Of a stretch of 46,217 bases of DNA, positions 21,414 through 32,918 are shown piece after piece. Location of the stretch: positions 19,907-66,123 of the forward strand of contig QKYT01000399.1 in NCBI GenBank assembly GCA_003550305.1, written 5' to 3'. Position 1 is the first letter of the stretch, and each line of letters starts with the position of its first letter. The notes under the pieces are model-generated. The model saw only the letters and a program-made list of their open reading frames with translations. It ran no database searches and had not been told where the DNA came from. This stretch comes from Glomus cerebriforme. Lineage: Eukaryota; Glomeromycota; Glomeromycetes; Glomerales; Glomeraceae. Made by a program: the position numbers and the translations under genes.

Positions 21414-21713
21414 TTGTAATTGGTTCATGTTTATTAAAGTAGATCAGTAGATCGGAAAGTTCGGATCGTTGATCAGGTCACACAATTCCATCAACCAATA
21501 ATGAAACCCGATCAAAAATCCGAACGATCAGATCGCATTTTTCGGTCGGATTTAAGTTTATTCCGATTGGGCTGATCCGTTTATGCAACACCGAACTTTT
21601 AGACCCATTCTTTTTTTTGGGTTTTTATTCGAACGCCAACAATAACCAATCAAAAATAAAAAAATTTTTATCCTTTTGCACTTTACTTTTTTTATTAACG
21701 CGTTTTTTTGAAC
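21414..21713. repeat. spacer with inverted GATC-rich repeats
   Basis: AGTTCGGATCGTTGATC (about 21459-21475) recurs inverted as GATCAAAAATCCGAACGATC (about 21510-21529), and related phrases follow (TCGGTCGGATTTAAG, CCGATTGGGCTGATCC). This is probably a transposon end or regulatory arm between the trihelix gene and the divergent ORF at 21714. No coding was found. Confidence 0.4.
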
Positions 21714-22001
21714 ATGTCTCAACAAATTCAAAAAGTTCGAAGCTCTAAACAAATTTCAAGAACTTATAAACCTTTAACACAAAGACCTATAAAATCGGCA
21801 CCTTTAGCGCAAAGTCCTTTAACACCAAGACCTATATCCACTCCAAGTAAAAAGTCCAGCTTTCGAACTAAATTTCAAATTAACGCAGTTCAATTTGCGA
21901 TCGAAAATAAAGAAATTTTATTGGATAAATTTTGGTGGTACAAAACCGATCGAAAAATACGACCGAACGATTTTGAACAGGGCTATTGTGTCCGAAGTTA
22001 G
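21714..22001 (+). CDS. uncharacterised Pro/Thr-rich ORF, possibly a truncated transposon gene
   Basis: ATG at 21714 opens MSQQIQKVRSSKQISRTYKP and runs 95 codons to TAG. The first 50 residues are Ser/Thr/Pro-rich and basic, with repeated RPI phrases (TQRPIKSAP, TPRPISTP). This is the same style as the APRPILPKP stretch of the divergent trihelix gene 300 bases away. The tail (DKFWWYKTDRKIRPNDF) lies in repeat-like DNA and seems added after a truncation. No domain is recognised. It may be the 5' exon of another Harbinger-associated gene. Confidence 0.3.
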   Translation: MSQQIQKVRSSKQISRTYKPLTQRPIKSAPLAQSPLTPRPISTPSKKSSFRTKFQINAVQFAIENKEILLDKFWWYKTDRKIRPNDFEQGYCVRS

Positions 22002-22807
22002 CCGATGTCTGACTGTCCCCAATGTGACTAGAAATAACAGATAAGGACGCTCGTTGCCTCGTTCGCAAAACGTCACCAGTCACGTGGGGTGAAAAAACTT
22101 AATTTGTCTCGACGCGAAGCTGGGACAACCGCGTATATTGAATATCAGATATTTCAAAAACAAATTATGCCAAAAAGTGCAGAATGCACTTTGTTAATTA
22201 GACACCGAGATCTCCCGGTCTTCTTTCATTACAGCAGCTTCAAGTCCATAGTCACATCTGTAATGGACCAACCATTTTGAAAAAAGTGACTTTTTTTCTT
22301 ATATTGTAGTTGTTTATAACAGCAAAGAATGCAGCAGTAACGGAATATTTATTGATTTATTATAAAGTTGTACTAAAAAATATGAATACATTAGATTTCT
22401 ATTTAAACCTTTTCAAATCATAAATTAGTAAATAAAATGTAAATAAAATGATTATAATATATTTATGATTAAAAATTGACGAAATTTTCTTCAAATATAT
22501 ATTAGAGAAAAATTTTACAGAAATTTATTTAATCAAAAAAGCAACCAAGCCAAAATTTGAAGACGAGAATTACAAATTTGCTAAATAATAATATAATAGT
22601 AGCTAATTTAAATAACTATACTAAAACAGCAAAGAAATCGATAAAATATAGCCGAAATTAACTATATTAACAATTTCCCAAAAAAAGAAATAAAAATAAT
22701 TTAATATTTATAACAATAATTTGAAATGTGAAAAAAATCAAAAAAAGTAAACTCATTAAATGAAGAATAATATGAAGTTTCCTAATCTGAAATAAGAAAC
22801 GCTCCTC
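22002..22807. other. intergenic region, no gene
   Basis: A relatively GC-rich 300 bases (to about 22280) contains the TCACGTGGGGTGAAAA arm at 22079 and a 63-codon frame without recognisable content. From 22281 on the DNA is AT-rich and includes the 3' flank of the next minus-strand gene. Confidence 0.45.
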
Positions 22808-24942
22808 TTAAAAAGATGAGTAAATTTCTTCATATCGATTTTTGATAAAACGCGAAAAATTAAGTGATCCTTCTTTTGTCTTTAAATAACCTACTTCAAT
22901 ATATTCTTTTGCATTTAAATAACTTGCTTCGATGTATTCTTTTGCATTTAAATAACCTACTTCAATAGATTCTTTTGTATTTAAATACCCTCCTTCAATA
23001 GATTCTTTGGCAATAGCTGTCCAATTTAAAATTTTATCCCAAATAATTGGTACCCAATAATCAACATAATCCAAGACAGAATCATTAAAAACGCTCAACT
23101 GGTGACCAAAATAGATGGTACCCCTACGTATTTCAACTATTACATTTGTTCCAAAGGCCTTCGTTTCCTCATATGCATATGTAGAATAAGCAACTGCATT
23201 TTGACAAGCATCAGCGGCTTTGTCTTGAACAAATTCTAAGAATGTAGGTTCTTCCTTATGCTCTTTAATATCATTACTCTTTGTTTTATCTTCTTTCTGT
23301 ACCCAAGTAACGATTTTTATTGATGACCCATTCTTTTCTTTGATTTCAACCAAAACTTCACCTTTCGAACCAGTTGTGTTAACATCAAACACATATCGAC
23401 CATCGCTAATTTCTTGGACATCATAACGGCCCAAGATTTGAGGTGGATTATGTGTCACAATAACTTCAAAGTCATTTTTTCGATTTTCAAAATACTGTTT
23501 TTTATTCAATATATCAAATATGAACCTGCTTGAAGATTCTTGGGACACTTCAATAAGAGGTTGAGTTTCACCATTATCGAGAGGTATTGTTTGATGTACA
23601 TTTTGGTTTTGGGTTTTTAAAGATGCTCTTGATACGGCTTGAAGAGACACTGCCAAATCAGAAGGGATAACTGACCACTCTGCATAATGCCAGACACCAG
23701 TAATACATAAATAAAATGTATAAAGAATCAAACCCATAATTATAAGTTCTTTAAATGTGCCAACTAATTTATCACACTTTTGAGCCCGTCTCTTTGCTCG
23801 TTCTTTATTAAATCGATCTGTTCTAAATTCAATTGCACGTGAACGCAGAAGTTGTAAATCTTCATAAATATATTGGTTGTCAATTGAAACAAATTCATTT
23901 ACGGTCAAAACCTTTTTAGTATATACAGTTTCTACCCATCTCGAATTGAATTCGCCATTGTGATCTCTATCTTCGATCATTTGGTCAGCTTTCCATATAA
24001 ATATTTCAATTCCATTGTCTTCGATCAATTTTACAATTGCTCGACGTTTTTCTTCCTTTTCATTGTTGAAGGTTAGTTCTTTACCATGCAAAGTAATGAT
24101 TGGTAATAAAGTAACTTTTTCTTGTAATTTTCTCATTGTATGTAAAAGTTCAGTAGGAAAACGATCAACTTCTTGAGGTACAAAGACAATGCATAAATCA
24201 ACCAAATTAGAGTCTTGATCAGTCTTCGCAAATGTCTTTTGCAAATATTCTAATGCTTTAGAGAAAGATCCATTCGTGAGGTCAGCCTCACAAATTGCAA
24301 GTCCCGAGTCCTGGAAGCATTCAAATTGAGGTTTACCATCTTCATTGCTGACCGGGCATATAACAAGTCTCTTTTCTAAACCGATATCAGTTGTTGGACC
24401 ACCTTCTGCTTCATCCCACGACAAACTTATACTTATTTTGTCAAAAATGCTCTGTTTACATGGACTAGGAACATTTTGCCCAATGTACATAACGCGGAAA
24501 TTAGCAGGAAAACTGGCAAGGCGTTGAAATGGTGTATCATCTTCGTTGTCATTTCCACGTTCAATATCACTTTCATCATCCGAGTCTAAACCCGCGTCTG
24601 ACTCTTCTCCTATTAAAGTTACAAAATAATATCCACAAATGAAGGAATGAAGGAGAAATACAAAGAAACGATTTAAAATAAAATAAAAAAAATACCAAGT
24701 GATTCGTTAGCAACATCAGCATAATCATCATCATCATTTTCTTTTGCTGGAATTTCAAAAGTAACAGAGTTAGCAGCATTGGTATTAGGAAACTCAACAA
24801 TTTCATAAGAATCCTCTGGTAAATTTGAATTTGAAGAATTGCGCAATGGTTCCCGTTGCGTATTGCTAGGAATCTGAAAAGAATCGGGTGAGGTTGCTTG
24901 ACTAGGTGCCATAATGGAAGCTGTTATTGGTTCTCCTTCCAT
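22808..24942 (-). CDS. membrane protein with septin-like, P-loop-less domain and 11-residue repeats; unknown function
   Basis: Two exons (24942-24696, 24609-22808) join in phase to 682 residues. Residues 1-120 are acidic and disordered (EDSYEIVEFPNTN, SDDESDIERGNDNED). Residues about 125-290 look like a GTPase fold: IFDKISISLSW, a long loop, LVDLCIVFVPQEVDRFP near 219, then VTLLPIITLHGKELT near 249, which resembles the septin strand VIPIIAKAD with its usual following segment. No Walker A motif is visible, so nucleotide binding is doubtful. A hydrophobic helix lies at about 371-390 (IIMGLILYTFYLCITGVW). Residues about 400-600 are soluble, and the C-terminus has four 11-residue repeats (AKEYIEVGYLN type). 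I do not recognise the family; the septin resemblance is an inference. Confidence 0.75.
22875..23011 (-). repeat. 33-bp tandem repeats encoding 11-residue repeats
   Basis: Four copies of a 33-bp unit encode TKESIEVGYLN/AKEYIEASYLN-type units near the C-terminus of the septin-like membrane protein. All copies stay in frame. The 11-residue period suits an amphipathic helix lying on a membrane, as in LEA or apolipoprotein repeats. Confidence 0.75.
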
Positions 24943-25915
24943 TAAAGCAAATTGTTCTTGGACTTTGAATTAGAGCGAAACGAATGACTATTTTTTCACG
25001 CGAATTGTGAAAAATTGGAATCTTGGAGTGCTGTTAAAAAGAAAAAAAGATAAATGGTTCGAGATTTGCAAAGTAGAAACTAAGTAATAAGCAGGTTAAA
25101 AAGAAAAAATATAATAAATATTATTTTCAGCAAAATCGAACAAAAAAAAAAAATTACAAAATATTGCAAATTTTCTACTGCAATAATGTATTCCCAAATT
25201 TCCCAAATTTCACATTTCAATGTTCAGTTTTATTCCGAACTATCATGTCATTAATTTTTGAAGAACTTGTGTTCTGGAACACTTAGAATTTACTAACTAT
25301 TCTTTGTTTTAAAGCAAAGTTTAGTTTATACTACTTCGCCACTCACATTCTCTTTGTTCACAATTCGACATAAAAAAAGAAAAAAAATTTTTTGAAAACG
25401 CGTAGAAGTGGAGGAAACTTTATTATAAACTTTGTTCTTTATTCACTTTTTTAAACAAAAGTTTTAAATGAAAAAAATTTTTTATTACTTTTATTCAAGT
25501 TAGGTCCTTTTATCTTGTTCACTTTACACATACAATAAGAAAAAAAAAGCGGGAAAATGTAAAATGACACAGATGAGAGCCTGGAAATAAAGTCCGAACT
25601 TTTTATAGGTGATTTGATTTGCAGCAGATCATTTTGCGCAGAAGTAATTATACTACGTTTCACAATTAGATTTAAAGATTGCGGCACTGATAAGATGATC
25701 CGACAAAAAACGTAATCTAAGTCATCTGACCTTAAAAGGAAGCCAGTATTACCACAAAAAAAATCCGGCATAAGTTATATATACAAGTCAGAATCTTACT
25801 ATAAACATGCAACGGGTTTTAAATTTTATTTATAATTTTTAATTCCGGGCAAAATTATGTGTATGCACATCAATTTCCTTTTTCGGAATTTTGTGTAATA
25901 TTAGCTTAAACGAAA
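24943..25915. other. intergenic region, promoter side of the septin-like gene
   Basis: AT-rich with an ACAAAAAAAAAAAATTAC run at about 25139-25157 and pyrimidine-rich stretches. The ATG at 24942 is preceded on the minus strand by GAACAATTTGCTTTA. A 106-codon minus frame at 25451-25771 has no recognisable content and is not called a gene. Confidence 0.45.
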
Positions 25916-26324
25916 TGTGTGCCAGGTTTGTGGCGCAGCTAGCCGATGTGGCGCAACAAAAATCATAAGAAGAAAATTTTTTATATTAACATATAACCTT
26001 TAAAAGTTACTAAATATACCTAGTTTCGGCTGCTCTGCAAGTTTACTTAGAGTGCCAAAAGCAATTTTAAATATCATTATTGACTTATTTGACAAAAATT
26101 TTATTTTCGTCAAATCCATTTTTGGAAATGATCGGCAAAGACGGTAAAATCAATCATTTATATGTAAAGTCAAAAACGGCATTTTAAACCCTCTTCCAAA
26201 GCATAAGTAAACTTGCAGAGCAGCAGAAATCACATTTGCAGTAAAATTTTAAAAGCTTTATGTCAGAGAAAAAATCTGGTATGTATTTTTTTGAAAAATT
26301 GCTGCGCCACAAACCTGGCACACA
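25916..26324. mobile_element. foldback/MITE element, copy B, with perfect 24-bp ends
   Basis: Left end 25916-25939 (TGTGTGCCAGGTTTGTGGCG...) and right end 26301-26324 are perfect 24-bp inverted repeats. A second inverted pair lies inside: GCTGCTCTGCAAGTTTACTT at about 26029-26048 versus AAGTAAACTTGCAGAGCAGC at 26204-26223. A central block GGAAATGATCGGCAAAG is shared with copy A (7029-7385). No transposase is encoded. I could not see a clear target-site duplication, so the exact termini are uncertain by a few bases. Confidence 0.8.
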
Positions 26325-26889
26325 GTCAAGGGGTGCGTAATATTATACCACCATTTTCGTAGGAAACAAAATCGCCTTTCTTGGATTTTGTGTAACGTAA
26401 CGTGATTAGGTTACACAGATTTAAAGCATTTATTCCAAATATTTTTAATTAGATAGATACTTAAAATTAATTTAAAGAAAAATTTATTTTACATTTAAAA
26501 AATAAGATACCATTAAAATACTCTAATACTTATCTCTAGCTATGATCTTTTAAGGATTTAAATGATAAAGACATAAGGGTATCTAATCTACAATTATTTA
26601 TTTATAGTTTTTTTGATTATCAAGAAATTATTGATGATAATCAATCAAACATTCTGTTATTTTTATCTACTATTATCAATTATAAAGAATTTTACCTATA
26701 AGTCTTTATATTAAATCATGAAATTACAAAACCTTTACTTTTAAATCATGAATTATTTTTTTTTTATTTTACATATGAGCATTTTACTGCAATCTATAGA
26801 TTTTCAAATATAAGATATAAGTATTTATAAAAAGATATAATTTATCTCAGTAATGATAAACTAATATTTTATAAAAGCTTCTATCATAA
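26325..26889. other. AT-rich region, possibly the 5' part of a Tigger relic
   Basis: No intact gene. The stretch precedes the recognisable transposase fragments that start near 26896 and may be their decayed N-terminal coding part, but no helix-turn-helix motif can be read with confidence. Confidence 0.35.
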
Positions 26890-28351
26890 ACTAATAAGCT
26901 GTTAAAAAACTTTCAAGATTTTATTGTCTGTCTTAGAACTGAAAAATTAATTAACTTATCTAGATAAAATTCCTGTTTGATTTAATATAACAGGAAACTT
27001 TACAATTAATAATAAAGATAAAAAAATAATTAAAGCATCTTGCAAGCTAGTTTGCAAGCCAAAAGTACTTTAAAAATATATTAGCTTACAAGTTAACTTA
27101 TAAGCTAATATATTTTTAAAATACTTTTAACTTATAAGCTGACTTATAAAATATTTTAAAAATAATTCAAATTTATGAAATTGGTAATGAAAAAACTGTT
27201 TTATAGTTATTTTAATAGTTATTATAAATGAGAATTATTTTGTAATTTTTTTTTCTTTTATTTTACTAATCCAATTTTATATACTATAGATAGTATCTTT
27301 AAAGAAAAATATTTATTATGTAATGAACAAATTCCATTTAGTATTATTATTTAATTTTAGTAAAATAGGTAAATAAATACTAAATTAATGAAAAAATATG
27401 TTGATTATGTTAAGGAATATTTAGAGATCAATAATACTTTAATAATAATGGTATATAATTCTTTCAAAAAATATCTTAAAGAATTAATTCATAATCTGTA
27501 TAATAATTGGAAAAAATTGTTAATTTTAATTAATGCCGATTAGGGATAATTATATATATTATTTTATATATTAAACCAAAAAGTACAAGAATCTCTCTTG
27601 CCATATATCTAACAGTACTAATTAAACACTATCCTAAATAAGTGACCATGAGGACTGTAATGTCTTTTTAATTCATAATTTATATAAGAATTGGAGACTG
27701 ATTATATTAAAAATTAGGGGATTTTACTATTGTATTTACTATAGTTTTTTCAAAAATCCTAGAATTTCAGATTCTTCTATAATAAAAACATATGATTTAT
27801 ATCTCATATGATTAGACATGTGATGATATACAAATTTCAAAAACTGAAATTATACTTCTTACCAAAAAGAAAATTTGTATTATATGGCTTTTCAAAGAAG
27901 GAAATTCAAGTGCTAATCCAATTTTTTTCATATTGATTTCCCCAGATTTTACTAATTAATTTCTCTGATTCTTAAATGGATCACTAATTAATTAAAACTA
28001 AATTTTATGATAATAGTATTGATTTAGCAGTTATTTTAGATAATTTAACTAGTATATACCAACCTCTTAATATAATAAACAACAAGTCATTTAAAGATAA
28101 TTTTTATAAAAAGTAGTATATTTAAATGATAAAAAGTAATACTAAAATAATATCTTTATCATGCTAAATTATCTGATATTTGTGAATAAATTAAATATGC
28201 TTAAAAAGAAATTTCAGACAAAATAATTATTAAGTCTTTTAAGACTTGCAGGATTTTAACTTCTTTAAATAGATTGAATAATAAAATTGCTAATAATAAA
28301 GATTCTGGTATTGATAAAGTTGATAATAATGATAATAGTAATAATGAATAA
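26890..28351 (+). pseudogene. second Tigger/pogo-like transposase, heavily decayed
   Basis: Blocks of a CENP-B/Tigger transposase can be read in order on the plus strand. KLLKNFQDFIVCLRTE lies at about 26896-26943. LDKIPV*FNITGNFTINNKD (26960-27020) is the first-aspartate region, canonically DETPVWFDMAGN. DLAVILDNLTSIYQPLNIIN (28021-28080) is followed by NKSFKDNFYKK. Finally ISDICE*IKYA*KEISD and IIIKSFKTCRI run to a stop at 28349-28351. In-frame stops stand where the family has Trp. Between the first and last blocks there is more DNA than expected, including a 68-bp hairpin at 27061-27128, so an insertion is likely. No terminal repeats were found. Confidence 0.65.
27061..27128. repeat. 68-bp near-perfect hairpin
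   Basis: The sequence is an inverted repeat centred on GTTAAC (27092-27097). I counted two mismatched pairs (27089/27100 and 27068/27121) over 34 bp per arm. It lies inside the second Tigger relic, between its first and last DDE blocks, so it may be a small inserted foldback element. Confidence 0.7.
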
Positions 28352-29286
28352 TAATTAACATTATTGTATTTTGTATAATTTATATTAATATTATATAATA
28401 AAAATATATACTCTTTGAAAGTGTTAATTCAATTTTAGTATTATTTATTATTTTCTTATTATATTTATTAATTTTTTATTATAAAAATTTATGGATTGTT
28501 AATTTTTAAATATTTTCAGAATTGTTTAATTTTGAAATGGTATGATATATAACTTTTAGGATTTTTAACTAAAGTATAATATAATTGAGTATTAGCTAAT
28601 CTATCATTAGCGACTTCTTTAAATAATGTTAAAGCTTGCTTTTAATCCTTTTAATCAGCATATTCTTTTTATAAGTAGTAATCTTTTCAATAGTATATTT
28701 GCAAAAATCAATATTTCAAATATTTTTTATTATAACAAATTAGTTAATTAAAATTTTTAAATTTTTTGCTATAATCTTATAAAGTAAAAAAAATTATTTT
28801 AATGTATATATTTATAGTATATATTATTTAATCTCAATTTAATAGATATAAAGAAATAGAAATTATTTATTTGTTTAAATTTAAAATAATTATATTGTTA
28901 AAAGTGATAATAATAATAGAGTATTAAATAAGTAAATAAGATTTTATTTATATATAATCTACATGTAATAGTTATGTGATATCACATGACTTATATTATT
29001 ACAATAAATAAAATGAATGCTATATGCCTATATATGGAACGTTTTAATAAAGAAAGGAAATTTAAAAAGAAAATCTAAATTTTGGTTATTTAAAGTGGCG
29101 AAGTAGGCCCGTGAAAAACAAGGTGCTAGTGTTTATTACAAAGAAAGTGGCTGATCATAATAAAAAAAAAATATATAATCAATGATATTTCGACACGGAT
29201 AAAATTAAAAAATGCAATCGAATTTTTTTGAAGATATTTATTTACTTTTTACAATAAAATTAACACCAACAATTTCTAATTAAAAC
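28352..29286. other. AT-rich intergenic region upstream of the kexin gene
   Basis: No gene seen. The last 200 bases before the ATG at 29287 presumably carry the kexin promoter. The DNA from 28352 to about 29000 is almost only A and T with short poly-T and poly-A runs. Confidence 0.45.
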
Positions 29287-32200
29287 ATGGTTATATTGCC
29301 AATAAGAAAACCGTTTTTTCGTTCATTATTATTTATAACGATCTTTATATTACTATTTAATCACTTTGAAGCATCTAGACCAAGAAAACGAGATTATCAA
29401 AAAAACTATTACTATGCCATAGAACTTGAGGAAAATTCACAAATTTCACCTAGAGAAGTAGCCGTTTTACTTAAAATTAGTTATGAGGGTCAGATAGGAG
29501 CACTAGACAACCATTATTTGTTCAGTTCCTCAAAAGAAATGACACATCTATTTACTCGATCTCTTAATTCAGATTTTGATTTAAGTGGCGAAAATAATGA
29601 TCGTGTTTTGTTAGAATATCGTTCTCTTAAAGAAAAAAGAAAACAAAGTCCTTCTTCGTTAGAAAAAAGGTCATATGAGATAATCGATAAAATAGTTTCT
29701 GTTGAAAAACAAAAGTTGAAAAAAAGACATAAGAGAGTCCCCCCACCAATTCCTAAGCCAAAAAATAAGGATAATAATGATCCAGACGATATAGGTGCTG
29801 CTTATGGAATTCATGACCCAGGATTTAAATATCAATGGCATTTGGTGAGTTTTTTTTTAATTTATCGATTTTTAAGATATATTTCAATTTATAAAATTTT
29901 TATCCTATCTTTTCAAACTCTAGATTAATCCGTTACAAACAGATCATCATATTAATGTTACAGGTGTATGGAAAGAAGGTATTAGAATAAATTTATTGTA
30001 TCTCACTTTGAGAATTACACATGTTAATATAATCATTTCTATATAATATTAAGGTATAACTGGTAAAGGTGTAATAGCTGCCATAGTTGATGATGGTTTG
30101 GATTTAGACAGTGAAGATTTGAAAGATAATTTTGTACGTGGATTATGTAAATGTTTTGTGTTTAATTATGACTATATTTCTTATATTGTTGTTTGCGGTT
30201 TGTAGTTTGCAGCGGGATCTTATGATTTTAATGATCATACCCCACTACCAAAACCTCGACTCGTTGATGATAATCACGGAACGAGATGTGCCGGTGAAAT
30301 TGCAGCCGTAAAGAATGATGTATGCGGCGTGGGAGTCGCTCCAGATGCTAAAGTTGCAGGTAAGACAATTGTCTTCTGAATCGATAAAATCATCACTTGC
30401 TTTTTCAACGCTAGATAATGTTTGTTAATACAGAAAATTGAAAAGCATCTAAGTTGAGAATATAAATTAATCACGTATTGAAATCCTTATTTCTTATATA
30501 AGGCATCCGTATATTATCGGGAGAAATTTCTGATGTGGATGAAGCAGAGGCTCTCAACTATGGATTTCAAGAAAATCACATATATTCGTGTAGTTGGGGG
30601 CCACCTGATGATGGTCAATCAGCTGAAGCCCCAAAGGGACTTATATTGAAGGCTATGCTCAAAGGCATAAAAGATGGGCGCGGAGGCAAAGGCAGTTTGT
30701 TCGTATTCGCCTCAGGCAATGGAGGTGCTAATGATGATAATTGCAATTTTGATGGATATACAAATAGTTTATATACAATTACTGTTGGTGCAGTTGACCG
30801 CTTGTTTGCACATCCTTACTATGCAGAAAAGTGTTCTGCTCTTTTAGTTACAACTTATAGTAGTGGAAGCGGGAGTTATATTGTAAATATATCTTGTTAT
30901 TTTTATTTACTTATTTGTAGTTTAATATATCATATATACTTAATATATTTATCTATAGTACACTACTGACATCGGACCACATAATTGCACCAGTTTGCAT
31001 GGAGGTACTTCAGCAGCTGCTCCCATTGCGGCTGGAGTTTATGCTCTTGTTTTACAAATAAGGTAAAAATTGATTTAAATTTGTGATAATATAACCTTGT
31101 TAAATTTTTTAGAGATTTTTTTTTTTTTTTGATTATTGAATAAGCTTGAAGGATTTTGGATACTATAAAATTTCAAACAAAAATCCTGTATTACGGGCGA
31201 CGACTAAAAATAAAAAGAAAATTTTAGTCATTTGTATATTAACACCGCTGAGACGTTTTCAATTGGCGAGCCTGATTATCGTCTTTGTTGTTAATTTACT
31301 AACGAAATTTTTTTTTTTTTTTTTTAATGAAGACCGGACCTTACATGGCGAGATATGCAATATTTGCAACTTATGAGCGCCGTACCGTTCAATTTGAAAG
31401 AACCTGAGTGGGATCGTAATGCAGCTGGTCGTTTATTTAGTCATAAATATGGTTATGGACTATTAGATGCGTATAGAATTGTCCAAAATGCTAAAATATT
31501 TAAAAATCTGGGACCTCAGGTTTTCTTGGAAATGCCAATTATTAAAGTGAATAAACAAATACCTATGGATACTAAAGGAATTGTTAATAGTGTACAAGTA
31601 ACACAAAGTGAACTTGATGATGCTAAATTTGGACGATTAGAACATGTCACTGTCACTGTCAATATTCAACATACTCGAAGGGGTGACATACTAGTTGATT
31701 TGATTAGTCCAAATGGGATAATATCACATCTTGGAACCCCAAGAATGTATGATGAACATCGAGGTGGTCTAAGCAATTGGACTTTTATGAGCGTTAAACA
31801 TTGGTAAGCATTCTTTTAAAGTAATTTCAAATTTTTAAGAAATAATTTTTTAAAACAAGATTAATAACATTTGTATTCTAGGGATGAAAATCCAGTTGGT
31901 AAATGGACGATTCAAGTTAAAGATACTCAAAATCCTGAATTTTGGGGAACGTTTAACGATTGGAGGATTAAGTTTTGGGGTGAACAAAAGAATCTTACCG
32001 GGACACTAGCCACAACTACCGATGATAGTGTAAAAACTACAGAAACCACATCGTCAGAAGCTACAATCACAGAGTCTCCTAAGGGACATAAGACCACCAC
32101 AACTTCTGCTACAGAAGAGGCCAGTTCATCTAATAAGGAAAATATTAATTCATTAGAGGACGAATCTTCTAAATCAAATACGTGGATTATAGCAATTCTT

Positions 32201-32584
32201 GTTATGGGATTTGCTTTCATATTTGCTGGATTGGCATATTTTACAAAAAAACATTTTTGGGATGCAAATGGAAGATACGAATTTTCAGCGTTACAATCTT
32301 CAGATGCTACGAATATAGGTGAAGATTCTATTCCATTAACTAGAGGCAACAAACAATTTATGACTTCAAGAGAGTTATTTGATGCATTTGGTGATAGTTC
32401 TGATGAAGAGGAAGAAACTACACAAGTGGTATTTGAAAATTCTTATATGGATAAATATATGAATGAAGATGAAAAAGTTGAAAGCGAAACAATTAATGAG
32501 AAGAACATCGATGATGGCGATAATGCAGGTGGCTCAGGAGGTGAAGATTTAAGACAAGGTGAATCTATTAACAATAGAAGTTGA
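29287..32584 (+). CDS. KEX2: kexin-like proprotein convertase (subtilase family S8)
   Basis: Golgi serine protease that cuts secreted precursors after paired basic residues. Eight exons (29287-29844, 29924-29978, 30054-30133, 30206-30359, 30503-30882, 30959-31062, 31333-31803, 31882-32584) join in phase to 834 residues. A signal peptide covers about 1-30. The prodomain ends at KKRHKR, the likely self-cleavage site, before VPPPIPKPK. The catalytic triad is Asp217 (AAIVDDGLD), His255 ([11 protein letters not shown]) and Ser427 (HGGTSAAAP), with oxyanion Asn355 (FASGNGG). The P domain spans about 465-640 ([25 protein letters not shown]). A Ser/Thr-rich stalk leads to a membrane helix at about 702-721, and the cytoplasmic tail is acidic with a Tyr-based SYMDKYM. 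Length and order match fungal Kex2 (about 800). It is convergent with the SNIP1-like gene. Confidence 0.93.
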
Positions 32585-32918
32585 AAAAAAAATTCACATT
32601 GAAAGGAAGTGATGAACTTTAAAAACTAATTTAATTTGATCAATATCTTTGTAGAAAATTCTTAGAGTTTCAAAAAAATAATAGTTCATGTCTTTTATTA
32701 TAATTGACTTGAATATGAATATGAGCATTTATTATAGTAATTTCTAATTCTTTTCTGGTTCAGTTGCATATTCTTATGAAGCAATGATAAAAAAAAATCA
32801 TTTTTTTTTATAGAATTTTATTCTATTTTATTTATTTTCGAAATTCCGTATACGAGTAATAGCAAATCGCACCTCTATTTAGTACTGGAGAAAATCATCC
32901 AAACGCATTAATAAAAAA
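32585..32918. other. short convergent intergenic region
   Basis: These 334 bases separate the 3' ends of the kexin gene (+) and the SNIP1-like gene (-). They are AT-rich and hold A/T runs suited to polyadenylation on both strands. No gene seen. Confidence 0.5.

Noticed and set aside
22089..22280. 63-codon frame in the relatively GC-rich stretch
   Set aside because: Starts inside a repeat arm and has no recognisable content.
25451..25771. 106-codon minus-strand frame upstream of the septin-like gene
   Set aside because: No recognisable pattern, biased composition, no splice or start context; probably chance.
31146..31376. 76-codon plus frame inside the kexin gene
   Set aside because: Its first part is intron; only the end overlaps the true exon, in a different frame.
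31927..32352. 141-codon minus-strand frame opposite the kexin gene
   Set aside because: Antisense shadow of the kexin C-terminal exon.
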